The notes under the pieces were generated by a model. It worked only from the letters and a program-made list of their open reading frames with translations. It did no database searches and had not been told where the DNA came from. DNA of 64,000 nt from Thiobacillus sp. 0-1251 (GTDB taxonomy: Bacteria > Pseudomonadota > Gammaproteobacteria > Burkholderiales > Thiobacillaceae), in contig MKWL01000001.1 of assembly GCA_001899305.1 (NCBI GenBank), positions 186,001 through 250,000 on the forward strand, in the 5' to 3' direction. The position numbers and the translations under genes are program-made. Position 1 is the stretch's first letter, and every line of letters begins with the position of its first letter. Below are positions 35,208 through 44,786 of the stretch, piece by piece.

Positions 35208-35970
35208 TCAGGGGAACGGCCGTCGGCGATTCTTGCTGCGAGCGCTGGCCGCCGGCGGTACGCTGCTGCTGTCAGGGTGCGATCGGCTGTCGCATAGCGC
35301 GTGGTTCACACGGATGCTGGACAGCGCAGAGAAACTGACGTTTGGCACACAACGCCTGTTGCTGCCGCGCAAGGCCATGGCGCAGGAATTCACCGAGGCC
35401 GACCTGTCTCCGGATTTCCGCAGCAATGGCACGAACAACCCGGCCAACCCTCTTTACCAGGCCTTGGCAGCCAACCGGTTTGCCGATTACCGGCTGCAGG
35501 TCGGCGGCCTGGTGGCGCAACCGCGCGCCTATTCGCTCGACGATTTGCAGGCCTTGCCCAGCCGGACCCAGATCACCCGCCATGATTGCGTGGAAGGCTG
35601 GAGCGCGATCGGAAAATGGAAGGGCGTGCAGCTGAGTCGGGTGCTGGAACAGGTCAAACCGCATCCCTCGGCACGCTACGTGGTGTTCTATTGTGCGGAC
35701 CCGATGGACGACATGGGAACGCGCTACTACGAGAGCATCGACATGGAAGACGCCTGGCACGCGCAGACCCTGCTCGCCTACGAACTGAACGACCATCCGC
35801 TGCCGATCAAGAACGGTGCGCCAATCCGCGTGCGCGTCGAGCGCCAGCTGGGCTACAAAATGGCCAAATACGTCATGCAGATAGCCCTGGTCGACCGTCT
35901 GGACACCATCGCAGGCGGCAAGGGCGGCTACTGGGAGGATCAAGGCTACGAATGGTATGCCGGCATCTGA
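35200..35970 (+). CDS. Tat-exported molybdopterin oxidoreductase of the sulfite-oxidase fold
   Basis: A 256-residue protein with a twin-arginine signal (RRRFLLRALAAGG at residues 8-20) ending in LLLSGC, which also fits a lipobox with C27. The SUOX-type Mo-cofactor domain follows; C130 in RHDCVEGW is the expected molybdenum ligand, with NGAPIRVRVERQLGYKMAKYV near the end. It lacks the dimerisation domain of true sulfite oxidases. Start at the ATG at 35200, inside the end of the cytochrome b gene. Likely an envelope oxidoreductase fed or drained by that cytochrome; substrate unknown. Confidence 0.87.
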   Translation: MPSQGNGRRRFLLRALAAGGTLLLSGCDRLSHSAWFTRMLDSAEKLTFGTQRLLLPRKAMAQEFTEADLSPDFRSNGTNNPANPLYQALAANRFADYRLQVGGLVAQPRAYSLDDLQALPSRTQITRHDCVEGWSAIGKWKGVQLSRVLEQVKPHPSARYVVFYCADPMDDMGTRYYESIDMEDAWHAQTLLAYELNDHPLPIKNGAPIRVRVERQLGYKMAKYVMQIALVDRLDTIAGGKGGYWEDQGYEWYAGI

Positions 35971-36012
35971 TCCGCCTGATATGCAATAAGCCCTGATTTT
36001 CAGCGTTTCGCC

Positions 36013-36040
36013 TGGAAACGCCAGCCAAGCACGGTAAAAT
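36013..36040 (+). promoter_or_regulatory. Candidate promoter for glyQS
   Basis: TGGAAA (36013-36018) and TAAAAT (36035-36040) are 16 bases apart. They lie about 30 bases before the glyQ start in the 100-bp gap after the Mo-cofactor gene. The -35 box is the same as in the proposed rpsU promoter. Confidence 0.4.
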
Positions 36041-36070
36041 GCCACTTTCCCGAAAAGCCGTTTATTCGCC

Positions 36071-37009
36071 GTGAAACCCACCTTTCAGGACATCATCCTC
36101 ACCCTGCAACGCTACTGGGGCGAGCGCGGCTGCGCGTTGCTGCAGCCCTACGACATGGAAGTCGGCGCCGGCACCTCGCACACCGCGACCTTCCTGCGCG
36201 CGCTTGGTCCCGAGCCGTGGAAAGCCGCCTACGTGCAGCCGAGCCGCCGGCCCAAGGACGGCCGCTACGGCGACAACCCCAACCGCCTGCAGCATTACTA
36301 CCAGTTTCAGGTGGTCTTGAAGCCGGCGCCGGCCGACATCCTGGAGCTGTATCTCGGCTCGCTGGAAGCGCTGGGCTTCGATCTCAAGAAAAATGACGTC
36401 CGCTTCGTCGAGGACGACTGGGAAAACCCCACGCTCGGCGCCTGGGGGCTGGGCTGGGAGGTGTGGCTAAACGGCATGGAGGTGACGCAATTCACCTACT
36501 TTCAGCAGGTCGGCGGCATCGACTGCAAGCCGATCACCGGCGAAATCACCTACGGACTGGAGCGGCTTGCCATGTACCTGCAGGGCGTGGAAAGCGTGTA
36601 CGACCTCGTCTGGACCGAAAGCCTAAGCTACCGCGACGTCTACCATCAGAACGAGGTCGAGCAGTCGACCTACAACTTCGAGCACAGCGACGTCGACTTC
36701 CTGCTGATCGCCTTCGGCGCGCACGAGAAGACGGCGCAGGAACTGATGGCGGCGCAGCTCGCGTTGCCGGCCTACGAGCAGGTGCTGAAGGCCGCACACA
36801 CCTTCAACCTACTCGACGCGCGCGGCGCCATCTCGGTGACCGAGCGCGCCGCCTACATCGGCCGTATCCGCAACCTCGCGCGGGCGGTGGCGAGGAGCTA
36901 CCTCGACAGCCGTGCGCGGTTGGGTTTCCCGATGGCGCCCAGGGAATGGGCGGACGAGGTGCAAGCACAAATCGAAAAACAGACTGAAAAGAAGGCGGCC
37001 GCAGCATGA
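36071..37009 (+). CDS. glyQ: Glycyl-tRNA synthetase alpha subunit
   Basis: A 312-residue class II catalytic subunit of the bacterial alpha2-beta2 GlyRS. It has [18 protein letters not shown] at the start, [25 protein letters not shown] and [20 protein letters not shown]. Its start is GTG at 36071. Its stop overlaps glyS by four bases. Confidence 0.97.
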   Translation: MKPTFQDIILTLQRYWGERGCALLQPYDMEVGAGTSHTATFLRALGPEPWKAAYVQPSRRPKDGRYGDNPNRLQHYYQFQVVLKPAPADILELYLGSLEALGFDLKKNDVRFVEDDWENPTLGAWGLGWEVWLNGMEVTQFTYFQQVGGIDCKPITGEITYGLERLAMYLQGVESVYDLVWTESLSYRDVYHQNEVEQSTYNFEHSDVDFLLIAFGAHEKTAQELMAAQLALPAYEQVLKAAHTFNLLDARGAISVTERAAYIGRIRNLARAVARSYLDSRARLGFPMAPREWADEVQAQIEKQTEKKAAAA

Positions 37010-39114
37010 CCACCGCAAATCTGCTTGTTGAACTGTTTGTCGAAGAATTGCCGCCCAAGGCGTTGAAGAAACTGGGGGAGGCCTTTGCTGCTGCGCTGAC
37101 CGAGAGCTTGGTAACGCAGGGGCTGGCCGATGCGAATGCTGCAGTCGCCAGTTTTGCCTCGCCGCGTCGGCTCGGCGTGCATATTGCAGGCGTGCTGGCA
37201 CGTGCCGCCGATAAACCCGTGTCGACCAAGCTGATGCCTGTCAGCGTCGGTCTGGATGCAGACGGCAAGGCCACGCCCGCGCTGCTGAAACGTCTTGCTT
37301 CGCTGGGCGCGGACGCGTCCGCAGTCGGGCAGTTGCGTCGCGCAGCGGATGGCAAGAACGAAGCACTCTTCCACGACAGTATCGCGCCCGGCACCACGTT
37401 GACGGATGGTTTGCAGCGAGCGCTCGAAGTCGCACTGGAAAAACTGCCCATTCCCAAGGTCATGACCTATCCCAATCCGTCAGGCGAGGGCTGGGAAACG
37501 GTCAATTTCGTGCGTCCCGCACACGGCCTGATTGCGCTGCATGGCACGGAGGTCGTCCCCATCTCGGTGCTCGGCCTGGAGGCAGGCCGCATGACGCAGG
37601 GACACCGTTTCGAAGCGCGCGTGGATCCGGTGGCGATCACCCATGCCGACTGCTATGCCCTACAGATGACGGATGAGGGCGCGGTGATCGCGAGCTTTGC
37701 TGAGCGCCGCGCCGAGATCGTCCGCCAGTTGCAGGCTGCCGCCGCGCCGCTGGACCTGAAGCCGGTTGAGGACGACGCGCTGCTGGACGAAGTCACCGCA
37801 CTGGTCGAGCGTCCCAACGTGCTGGTCGGAAAGTTCGAGGAAGCCTTCCTCGAAGTGCCGCAGGAATGCCTGATCCTCACGATGAAGGCGAACCAGAAGT
37901 ATTTCCCGCTGCTCGACGCGGCCGGCAAGCTGACGAACAAGTTCCTGATCGTTTCCAATATTTCACCCACCGATCCGTCGGCGGTGATCGGCGGCAACGA
38001 GCGGGTGGTGCGTCCGCGCCTGGCCGATGCCAAGTTCTTCTTCGATCAGGATCGCAGGAAGACGCTCGATTCTCGCGTGCTCGGACTCGCCAAGGTCGTC
38101 TACCACAACAAACTCGGCACCCAGGGTGAACGAGTCACGCGCGTACAGGCAATCGCGCGCGGGATCGGCCAGCAACTTGGCGGCGAGGCTCTGGCACTGA
38201 AGGTCGATCAGGCTGCGTTGCTGGCGAAGGCCGATCTGCTGACTGACATGGTCGGAGAATTCCCTGAGTTGCAGGGCATCATGGGGCGCTATTACGCGCA
38301 GCACGACGGTCTGGCTGACGAGATTGCATTTGCCATCGAGGACCATTACAAGCCACGTTTCGCGGGCGACGAGCTGCCGCGCAGTGATGTCGGGGTGTGC
38401 GTCGCGCTGGCGGATAAGTTGGAAACCCTGGCGGGGCTCTTCGGTATCGGTGAGACACCGACGGGCGACAAAGACCCGTTTGCCTTGAGAAGACATGCGC
38501 TGGGCGTCATACGCATGCTGATCGAGAAGAATCTGCCACTGCGATTGTTCGATCTGGTCAATATCGCTTTTGCCGCCTTCGTCAAAGGACTCGGCCATGC
38601 GCACACTGATGTAGAAATCTTTATCTTCGATCGCCTCGGTGGAATCATGCGGGAGCAGGGTTACACCGCGAACGAAGTCGAGGCAGTGCTGAGCCTAAAT
38701 CCGACGCTAATCTATCTGGTGCCGAAGCAGCTGGAAGCAGTTCGCGCCTTCGCCGGTTTGCCTGAGGCCCCGGCTCTCGCTGCGGCCAACAAGCGTGTCG
38801 GAAACATCCTCAAGAAAGCCGAGGGCGAGGTGGGCGAGAAGGTCGATCCTGCACGTTTCGTCGAGGACGCGGAAAAAGCGCTGTTCGCCGCGCTCGGCGA
38901 CATCGCTCCGCAGGCCGATGCGGCCTTCGAGGCCGGCGACTACACCGCTTCCCTGCAGAAGCTCGCCGCGCTGAAAGCCCCGGTCGACGCCTTCTTCGAC
39001 CACGTCATGGTCAATGCCGACGATCCCGCCCTCAAGGCCAACCGTCTGGCCCTACTGAACCAACTGCACCGGACCATGAACCGGGTTGCGGACTTGTCGC
39101 GTCTGGCGGCGTAA
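37006..39114 (+). CDS. glyS: Glycyl-tRNA synthetase beta subunit
   Basis: A 702-residue subunit that recognises tRNA and corrects the alpha subunit's reaction. Recognised by [22 protein letters not shown] at the start, [23 protein letters not shown], the [18 protein letters not shown] segment and the C-terminal anticodon-binding domain ([22 protein letters not shown]). Length is normal. Confidence 0.97.
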   Translation: MTTANLLVELFVEELPPKALKKLGEAFAAALTESLVTQGLADANAAVASFASPRRLGVHIAGVLARAADKPVSTKLMPVSVGLDADGKATPALLKRLASLGADASAVGQLRRAADGKNEALFHDSIAPGTTLTDGLQRALEVALEKLPIPKVMTYPNPSGEGWETVNFVRPAHGLIALHGTEVVPISVLGLEAGRMTQGHRFEARVDPVAITHADCYALQMTDEGAVIASFAERRAEIVRQLQAAAAPLDLKPVEDDALLDEVTALVERPNVLVGKFEEAFLEVPQECLILTMKANQKYFPLLDAAGKLTNKFLIVSNISPTDPSAVIGGNERVVRPRLADAKFFFDQDRRKTLDSRVLGLAKVVYHNKLGTQGERVTRVQAIARGIGQQLGGEALALKVDQAALLAKADLLTDMVGEFPELQGIMGRYYAQHDGLADEIAFAIEDHYKPRFAGDELPRSDVGVCVALADKLETLAGLFGIGETPTGDKDPFALRRHALGVIRMLIEKNLPLRLFDLVNIAFAAFVKGLGHAHTDVEIFIFDRLGGIMREQGYTANEVEAVLSLNPTLIYLVPKQLEAVRAFAGLPEAPALAAANKRVGNILKKAEGEVGEKVDPARFVEDAEKALFAALGDIAPQADAAFEAGDYTASLQKLAALKAPVDAFFDHVMVNADDPALKANRLALLNQLHRTMNRVADLSRLAA

Positions 39115-39124
39115 TATTTCGTCC

Positions 39125-39667
39125 ATGAAGCTCATCATTCTCGACCGCGACGGCGTCATCAACTTCGACTCCGACCAGTTCATCAAGTCTCCGGACGAAT
39201 GGAAACCCATTCCCGGCAGTCTGGAAGCGATCGCGCGGCTGACGCGTGAGGGTTGGCGCGTGGTGGTGGCGACCAATCAGTCCGGGCTGGCGCGCGGGCT
39301 GTTCGAGATGGCGACGCTGAACGCCATCCACGCCAAGATGCACAAGGCGGTGTCGCAGGCGGGCGGGCGTATCGAGGCGGTGTTCTACTGCCCGCATGCG
39401 GCCGACATGAACTGCGGCTGCCGCAAGCCCAAGCCAGGCTTGTTCGACGAGATCGCGGCACGTTACGGGCGTGACCTGCGGGACGTTCCGGCGATAGGCG
39501 ATTCGCTGCGTGATCTGCTGGCGGCCGCCAGCGTGGGGGCAAGCCCCTTGCTGGTGCGCACCGGGAAAGGCGAGCGGACCCTGGCGGCCGGCGGGCTGCC
39601 CGAGAATACGCCGGTCTACGCCGACCTGGGCGAGGCAGTCGATCACCTGCTCAAGACTGCGGCATGA
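39125..39667 (+). CDS. gmhB: D-glycero-beta-D-manno-heptose 1,7-bisphosphate 7-phosphatase
   Basis: A 180-residue HAD phosphatase of the heptose pathway for LPS core. The nucleophile and acid/base aspartates are D7 and D9 (LDRDGVIN). The zinc-binding loop CPHAADMNCGCRKPKPG is characteristic of GmhB. The start at 39125 gives the motif right at the N-terminus. It overlaps plsC by four bases and follows glyS by 10 bases, a common order. Confidence 0.94.
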   Translation: MKLIILDRDGVINFDSDQFIKSPDEWKPIPGSLEAIARLTREGWRVVVATNQSGLARGLFEMATLNAIHAKMHKAVSQAGGRIEAVFYCPHAADMNCGCRKPKPGLFDEIAARYGRDLRDVPAIGDSLRDLLAAASVGASPLLVRTGKGERTLAAGGLPENTPVYADLGEAVDHLLKTAA

Positions 39668-40386
39668 GCCTGATCCGGTCGGTGATTTTCGCGGTCCTGC
39701 AGACTGCGCTGACGATTTTCTTCAGTATGGTGGCGTTCTTCAGCTTCCCTTTTTCGGCGCACACGCGTTACCGCTTGATTACCGGCTACAACCATACCGT
39801 GATCTGGCTGGCAAGCTGGGTCGTGGGGATCCGATATGTGGTGGAGGGGCGTGAGAACCTGCCCGCGCAACCTGCCGTCATCCTTGCCAAGCATCAGTCG
39901 GCCTGGGAGACCGTGGCCTTCCTGTGTCTGTTTCCGCCGGTCTCGCCGGTGATCAAGCAGGAACTGCTGAAGTTGCCGTTCTTCGGCTGGGCATTCCGCA
40001 TGCTCTCGCCCATCGCCATCGACCGCAGCGCCGGGCGCGAGGCGCTGAAGCAGATCGTCAGCCAGGGCAGGGAGAAGCTGGCACAGGGATTCTGGGTGCT
40101 GGTGTTTCCCGAAGGCACGCGCGTCGCCCCCGGCGAAAAAGGCAAGTACGGCATCGGCGGCAGCTGGCTGGCGGCCGAAACCGGGGCGCCTATCGTGCCG
40201 GTGGCGCACAATGCCGGCGAAGTATGGCCGAAGAATGCCTTCATCAAGCATCCCGGCACGGTGACGGTGCGCATCGGCCCGGCGATTCCGGCGGAGGGCA
40301 AGAGTGCCGCCGAACTCACGCGCATGGTCGAAGCCTGGATCGAAACCGAAATGGCGAGGTTGCCCCCTGCTGCCACACGCCAATAG
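39664..40386 (+). CDS. plsC: 1-acyl-sn-glycerol-3-phosphate acyltransferase
   Basis: A 240-residue membrane-bound acyltransferase making phosphatidic acid. One or two N-terminal membrane segments are followed by the acyltransferase box KHQSAWET (H77 to E82, the HX4E form seen in many betaproteobacteria) and VFPEGTRVAPGEKGKYGIGG. Coupled to gmhB by a four-base overlap. The next gene begins inside or just after its end. Confidence 0.92.
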   Translation: MSLIRSVIFAVLQTALTIFFSMVAFFSFPFSAHTRYRLITGYNHTVIWLASWVVGIRYVVEGRENLPAQPAVILAKHQSAWETVAFLCLFPPVSPVIKQELLKLPFFGWAFRMLSPIAIDRSAGREALKQIVSQGREKLAQGFWVLVFPEGTRVAPGEKGKYGIGGSWLAAETGAPIVPVAHNAGEVWPKNAFIKHPGTVTVRIGPAIPAEGKSAAELTRMVEAWIETEMARLPPAATRQ

Positions 40387-41074
40387 TGGCGTCCTGCAGA
40401 TCGGCGACGCCGCCGTTCCCTATCTGTTGCGACGTTCGCGCCGCCGCCGCACGCTGGGCTTGACGGTTACCGCGCACGAGGTACGCATCCATGCCCCGAG
40501 CTGGACTCCGCGTGCCGAGATCGAGACCTATGTTCGGCAACAGCATGACTGGCTGCATCGGACCTGGGCGCGCATGCATGCGCACGTTCGGCAAGCGGAG
40601 TCGACGCCTGCGAACGAACTGCGCTATCTGGGACGCCGGTTGAAGCTCGATGTCCGGGCCTCGCTATTCCACGAGATACGCCGGCACGGCAACACCCTGC
40701 GGGTCTATGCGCCGCTGGATGCGGATGCCGGAGAACTGGTACGCGACTGGCTGATTGCCCGTGCCGAACGTTTGCTGGCCTGGCGGCTTGCGCGCATCGC
40801 ACGCAGGTTGGGGCGCGGGCCCAGTCGTTTTGCCTTGTCCGACGCGCGGACGCAATGGGGCAGTTGCACCCGGCGTGGCCATATCCGTCTCAACTGGCGG
40901 CTGGTGCAGGCGCCGCTCGCGCTCATCGACTATGTCGCCGCGCATGAGCTGGCTCATCTCGTCCATCTCGACCATTCGCCGCGCTTCTGGGCGGTGGTTG
41001 CCGAGCTGTGTCCCGATGCATTGGCAAGGCGCGCCGAGTTGCGCACAATGGGCAACTCCCTGTTTCTTGTATAA
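40304..41074 (+). CDS. YgjP-like (DUF45) zinc metallopeptidase
   Basis: A protein of up to 256 residues. The catalytic site HELAH-LVHLDHSPRFW begins near H214 of this frame, preceded by TQWGSCTRRGHIRLNWRL, the hallmark of the YgjP/SprT-like group. The start is uncertain: the ATG at 40304 would overlap plsC by 83 bases and its first ~30 codons do not look like the family. A non-ATG start near 40370-40425 is more likely. Coordinates mark the full open frame; function is unknown beyond a likely peptidase fold. Confidence 0.82.
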   Translation: MPPNSRAWSKPGSKPKWRGCPLLPHANSGVLQIGDAAVPYLLRRSRRRRTLGLTVTAHEVRIHAPSWTPRAEIETYVRQQHDWLHRTWARMHAHVRQAESTPANELRYLGRRLKLDVRASLFHEIRRHGNTLRVYAPLDADAGELVRDWLIARAERLLAWRLARIARRLGRGPSRFALSDARTQWGSCTRRGHIRLNWRLVQAPLALIDYVAAHELAHLVHLDHSPRFWAVVAELCPDALARRAELRTMGNSLFLV

Positions 41075-41095
41075 CGCCAGCCAGGTGTCACCATC

Positions 41096-41512
41096 ATGCG
41101 AATCCTTCATACCATGTTGCGAGTGGGCGATCTCGACCGCTCGATCGATTTCTACACCAACGTCCTCGGCATGAAACTGCTGCGCCGCAAGGATTATCCC
41201 GGCGGCAAGTTCACCCTGGCCTTCGTCGGCTACGATAGCGAAGACAAGGCCGCCGCGCTTGAGCTGACCTACAACTGGGGCGTCGAGAAATATGAGGTCG
41301 GCAGCGGCTACGGCCACATCGCCATCGAGGTCGACGATGCCTACGCCGCATGCGACGCTGCCGCCGCGAAGGGTGGCAAGGTGCTGCGCCCGGCCGGCCC
41401 GATGTCGCACGGCACCACGGTCATAGCCTTTATCGAGGATCCGGATGGTTACCCGATCGAGTTCATCCAGAAGGGCACCGCCGGCTGGACGCAGCCCGCG
41501 TCGGCTAACTGA
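41096..41512 (+). CDS. gloA: Lactoylglutathione lyase (glyoxalase I)
   Basis: A 138-residue metalloenzyme that converts the methylglyoxal-glutathione hemithioacetal to lactoylglutathione. It starts [37 protein letters not shown] and has [26 protein letters not shown] and the metal Glu in [15 protein letters not shown]. Length is typical of the short nickel-type proteobacterial enzyme. Its last eight bases overlap the convergent DUF4202 gene. Confidence 0.96.
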   Translation: MRILHTMLRVGDLDRSIDFYTNVLGMKLLRRKDYPGGKFTLAFVGYDSEDKAAALELTYNWGVEKYEVGSGYGHIAIEVDDAYAACDAAAAKGGKVLRPAGPMSHGTTVIAFIEDPDGYPIEFIQKGTAGWTQPASAN

Positions 41513-42098
41513 TCGCCTTGGTGATCAGCGGCACCAACGGCTCCGGCAATCGGATCTGGCCGGACAACGCGAAGGCCTGCGCGTTCTTCGACATCTTGCC
41601 CCAGGTGCGGCGGATGATCTCCAGCCATTTCGCCTTGTCGTAATCGGGTTTGCTCTGGGCAAACGCCAGCATGTAGTGTTCGATGAACACCAGGTTGGCG
41701 ATGTCCTCCAGCAATTGCGTATCGGGGTTGACCTTGATGCCCCGTTTGCCCACCGCTTTCTTGACGCGCTCGATCATGGCGTCGTCATAGCCGGCCTGGC
41801 GCATCAGTTCGCCGGCCGTGTCGGCGTGGAACGTGTAAAGCCCTGTCCGCCACGCGTGGTAGCCCTCCTTGGTCATCGGGTAGCGGCTGCGCGGCACCGT
41901 CCAGCGTCGGATGTGCTGGGCACGTACCGCCAGCTGCGCCGCCTCTGATGCGTCCGGTGCAAAGCGGCCGATCATCTCCGACATGCGGCGGCCGTAGAGC
42001 AGTTCCTTGGGCTGGCCTTCGTCCAGGTTGGGGTCTTCCGCATTGGCGGCGTCGAACAAGGCCATGGCCTGATTGAAGTGTGTGGGGTGGTCGATCAT
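41505..42098 (-). CDS. DUF4202 domain-containing protein
   Basis: A 197-residue protein starting [24 protein letters not shown]. The motifs [36 protein letters not shown] and [10 protein letters not shown] match the DUF4202 family, which looks like a metal-binding helical (HD-like) protein of unknown function. The ATG at 42096-42098 fits the family; the frame extends 18 codons upstream. It reads from just beyond the OmpA-lipoprotein stop and overlaps the end of convergent gloA by eight bases. Confidence 0.82.
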   Translation of the reverse strand: MIDHPTHFNQAMALFDAANAEDPNLDEGQPKELLYGRRMSEMIGRFAPDASEAAQLAVRAQHIRRWTVPRSRYPMTKEGYHAWRTGLYTFHADTAGELMRQAGYDDAMIERVKKAVGKRGIKVNPDTQLLEDIANLVFIEHYMLAFAQSKPDYDKAKWLEIIRRTWGKMSKNAQAFALSGQIRLPEPLVPLITKAIS

Positions 42099-42124
42099 AG
42101 CGGGCGCCTGGATAGGGTGCGGAT

Positions 42125-42802
42125 TCAATTGGCGACCACCGGGAGGATCCATAATTCGACCCGGCGATTCAACTGGCGGCCGGCTTCTGTGGCGTTATCC
42201 GCGCGCGGTTCCGTTTCGCCTTTGCCGTAGGACTCCAGGCGCAGCGGATTGACGTTCTGGGTGGCGAAGTAATCCAGCACCGACTGCGCGCGCCGTTCGG
42301 ACAGGGCCTGGTTGTATGCGTGCGTGCCCACGCTGTCGGTATGGCCGATAACGGTCACCGTCGTCTTGCCATATTGATTCAGCACATGGGCGATCTTGTT
42401 CAGCGTCGGGAGATAGCCCGGTTTCAGGACGGTGGAGTTGGTATCGAAGCCGGTGTTGGACGTCATGCTGACCAGCAGGGCATTGTCCCCCGGGCGTTTC
42501 TCCACGCTGATGTCGCCGCGTTGGATTTCCGGCTGCAACTGCTTCTGTAGATCCTTCGCCTGCTGGTCCATGTAATAGCCGACGCCTGCGCCCGTGAGGC
42601 CGCCGCCGACTGCGCCGATCAACGCACCCTTGCCGCGGTTCTTGTGGTTGATGATCGCGCCGAGCGCGGCGCCGCTGACCGTGCCGATGATTGCTCCCGT
42701 CTGAGTCTTGTTCAGATCGCGCGGCTCGCCCAGGTCGTTGGTCGCGCAGGCGGAAAGCAGCAAGGCGGACAGCAGGGGAAAGACGATGTATGGCTTGTGC
42801 AT
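42125..42802 (-). CDS. OmpA-family outer-membrane lipoprotein (YiaD-like)
   Basis: A 225-residue protein with a lipoprotein signal (C19 in LLLSACATND). A glycine-zipper segment follows near residues 36-77 (AIIGTVSGAALGAII, ALIGAVGGGLTGAGVGYY). The C-terminal OmpA peptidoglycan-binding domain (TVIGHTDSVGTHAYNQALSERRAQSVLDYF, RLNRRVELW-like end) is intact. It likely anchors outer membrane to murein. It is downstream of ksgA on the same strand with a 154-base gap that probably holds its own promoter. Confidence 0.9.
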   Translation of the reverse strand: MHKPYIVFPLLSALLLSACATNDLGEPRDLNKTQTGAIIGTVSGAALGAIINHKNRGKGALIGAVGGGLTGAGVGYYMDQQAKDLQKQLQPEIQRGDISVEKRPGDNALLVSMTSNTGFDTNSTVLKPGYLPTLNKIAHVLNQYGKTTVTVIGHTDSVGTHAYNQALSERRAQSVLDYFATQNVNPLRLESYGKGETEPRADNATEAGRQLNRRVELWILPVVAN

Positions 42803-42956
42803 GGGAATTCCTTTCCGGCAGGTTGAAACAGGTGGTGCAATGTGGCGTCGTCGTTAGGGGCGCGATGCGCAAGTTGGTTCCGGCGTCCCCGGGCATGGGT
42901 CTCTGCCGAAACGCGCAAGCCTTTCACGGGCTTCGATGCCGTCATGGACCGGCGGC

Positions 42957-43730
42957 TTAATCGGACCGTTTGGACAGGTGCAAGGTGAGGGCCTCATAGT
43001 CGGCCACGGCCAGCGCTTCAGCGCGCAGCCCCGCATCGATACCGAGCATAGTGAAGTCTTCCGGCTTCACCAGGCTGCCGAGGGTGTTTCTGAGTGTTTT
43101 TCGGCGTTGCGAGAACGCGGTGGCAACGACACGCGAAAACAGCGCCTCGTCGAGCGTGACGATTTCAGCCGGCGCCTTGGGGATCAGCCGGACCACGGCG
43201 GAGTCGACCTTGGGCGGCGGGTCGAAGGCGGTGGGCGGGACATCGAGCAGCCATTCGAGGTGGAAGCGGCGCTGCAGCATGATCGACAGCCGTCCGAAAT
43301 CGGGCGTGGACGGTTCGGCAACCATGCGCTCGACGACTTCCTTCTGCAGCATGAAGGTCATGTCGCGGATGTGCGCGGCGAAATCCATCAGGTGGAACAG
43401 CAGCGGCGTGGAAATGTTGTACGGCAGGTTGCCGACGATGCGCAGGTCGTGACCAAGCTGTGCAAAATCGAACTTCAGCGCGTCGCAACTGTGCACGGTG
43501 AGGCGTTCGGCCGGCCATCGTCTTTGCAGGCGCGCGACGATGTCACGGTCGAGTTCGATGGCATACAGGTGCGGCAGGCGTTCGAGCAGCGGCTGAGTGA
43601 GCGCGCCGAGGCCGGGGCCGATTTCGACGACGATGTCGGTTGGCTGCGGATGGATGGCGTTGACGATGGCGTGGATGATGCCGTCGTCGATGAGGAAGTT
43701 CTGGCCGAAGCGTTTGCGCGGGGTGTGCAT
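42957..43730 (-). CDS. rsmA: 16S rRNA (adenine(1518)-N6/adenine(1519)-N6)-dimethyltransferase
   Basis: A 257-residue methyltransferase (KsgA). It starts [23 protein letters not shown], with SAM motif [16 protein letters not shown] near residues 35-50 and the catalytic NLPYNIST motif near 107. It dimethylates two adjacent adenines late in 30S assembly. It follows pdxA, surA and lptD on the same strand, a conserved set. A hairpin-forming repeat fills the gap to pdxA. Confidence 0.96.
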   Translation of the reverse strand: MHTPRKRFGQNFLIDDGIIHAIVNAIHPQPTDIVVEIGPGLGALTQPLLERLPHLYAIELDRDIVARLQRRWPAERLTVHSCDALKFDFAQLGHDLRIVGNLPYNISTPLLFHLMDFAAHIRDMTFMLQKEVVERMVAEPSTPDFGRLSIMLQRRFHLEWLLDVPPTAFDPPPKVDSAVVRLIPKAPAEIVTLDEALFSRVVATAFSQRRKTLRNTLGSLVKPEDFTMLGIDAGLRAEALAVADYEALTLHLSKRSD

Positions 43731-43742
43731 TGGGTGAGCGGT

Positions 43743-43792
43743 AAGCGGTAAGTAGCGAGTGGTGGTTTTTGTCCGCTCACGGCTTACCGCTT
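43743..43792. repeat. Inverted repeat of GGTAAG/CTTACC type between pdxA and ksgA
   Basis: AAGCGGTAAG (43743-43752) and CTTACCGCTT (43783-43792) are exact reverse complements. Adding TAGCGAGTGG and CCGCTCACGG gives a 20-base stem with 16 matching positions and a ten-base loop. The right arm supplies the pdxA stop codon (43784-43786). A second GCGGTAAG copy lies just outside at 43738. It looks like a small dispersed repeat. Confidence 0.6.
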
Positions 43793-44761
43793 GCTGCCCA
43801 CCATCTCAAGTGCCATGTCGATTGCCGCAAGCAGGCTGCCCACCTCTGCGCGCCCGCTGCCGGCGAGGTCGAGCGCGGTGCCGTGGTCGACCGAGGTGCG
43901 GATGAACGGCAGGCCGAGCGTCACGTTGACGCCGGCGCCGAAGCTGGCGTATTTGAGCACCGGCAGGCCCTGGTCGTGATACATCGCCAGCACGGCGTCG
44001 CAGGGCTCGTGGCGAATGCGCGAGAAAAGCGTGTCGGCGGGCTGTGGGCCGACGAGGTCCAGGCCTTCGCTGCGCAGGCGGTCGAGCACGGGTTCGATGA
44101 TGTCGATCTCTTCATGCCCCAGGTGGCCAGATTCGCCCGCGTGGGGATTGAGGCCGGCGACAGCGATGCGCGGCCGGGCGATGCCGAATCTGCGTTGCAG
44201 GTCGGCATGCAGGATGCGGATCACCTCGACGAGCAGGTCGGGCGTGATGGCGTCGGCGACGGCGCGCAAGGGCAGGTGGGTGGTGGCAAGTGCGACACGC
44301 AGGCCGCCGCCGGCGAGCATCATGACGACCCGGTGTGTGCCGCTGCGGTCGGCCAGGTATTCGGTATGGCCCGTGAAGGCGAAACCGGCATCGTTGATGA
44401 TGCCCTTGTGCACCGGCGCCGTGACGACAGCGTGAAATGATCCGTCGAGGCAGCCTGCGAGGGCAGCGTCGAGCAGGGCCAGCACATGGGCGCTATTGCG
44501 GGTGTCGAGCGTGCCCGCCGTAACGGGGACGGCGGCGGGAATGTGGCGCACGTGCAGCCAGCCGGGCTGGTGCGCCGGCGCAGTGTCGCCGCAGCTGAAG
44601 TCGACCGCGATGCCGAGCCGGGCCGCACGGTCGCGCAGCACGTCGACGTCGCCGAGGACCGACAGCCGGCATGGCAGGGGATGCTGCGACAGGGCGATGC
44701 ACAGGTCGGGCCCGATTCCCGCGGGTTCGCCTGCCGTCAGGGCGAAGTGGGGCAAATCCAC
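43784..44761 (-). CDS. pdxA: 4-hydroxythreonine-4-phosphate dehydrogenase PdxA
   Basis: A ~325-residue enzyme of pyridoxal phosphate synthesis. It has [14 protein letters not shown] near the start, [13 protein letters not shown] near the centre, then [23 protein letters not shown] and [12 protein letters not shown] with the metal histidines. A GTG at 44761 gives the normal N-terminal distance to TAGEPAG. An ATG at 44812 would overlap surA by 26 bases and is the alternative. The stop codon lies in the repeat that fills the gap to ksgA. Confidence 0.93.
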   Translation of the reverse strand: MDLPHFALTAGEPAGIGPDLCIALSQHPLPCRLSVLGDVDVLRDRAARLGIAVDFSCGDTAPAHQPGWLHVRHIPAAVPVTAGTLDTRNSAHVLALLDAALAGCLDGSFHAVVTAPVHKGIINDAGFAFTGHTEYLADRSGTHRVVMMLAGGGLRVALATTHLPLRAVADAITPDLLVEVIRILHADLQRRFGIARPRIAVAGLNPHAGESGHLGHEEIDIIEPVLDRLRSEGLDLVGPQPADTLFSRIRHEPCDAVLAMYHDQGLPVLKYASFGAGVNVTLGLPFIRTSVDHGTALDLAGSGRAEVGSLLAAIDMALEMVGSKR

Positions 44762-44786
44762 GGCTTCTTCGCGTAATCCGGGCCGG

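Noticed and set aside
43734-43760. Tandem GCGGTAAG units considered as a CRISPR or microsatellite array
   Set aside because: Only two or three units, no spacers and no cas genes; better explained as part of an inverted repeat.
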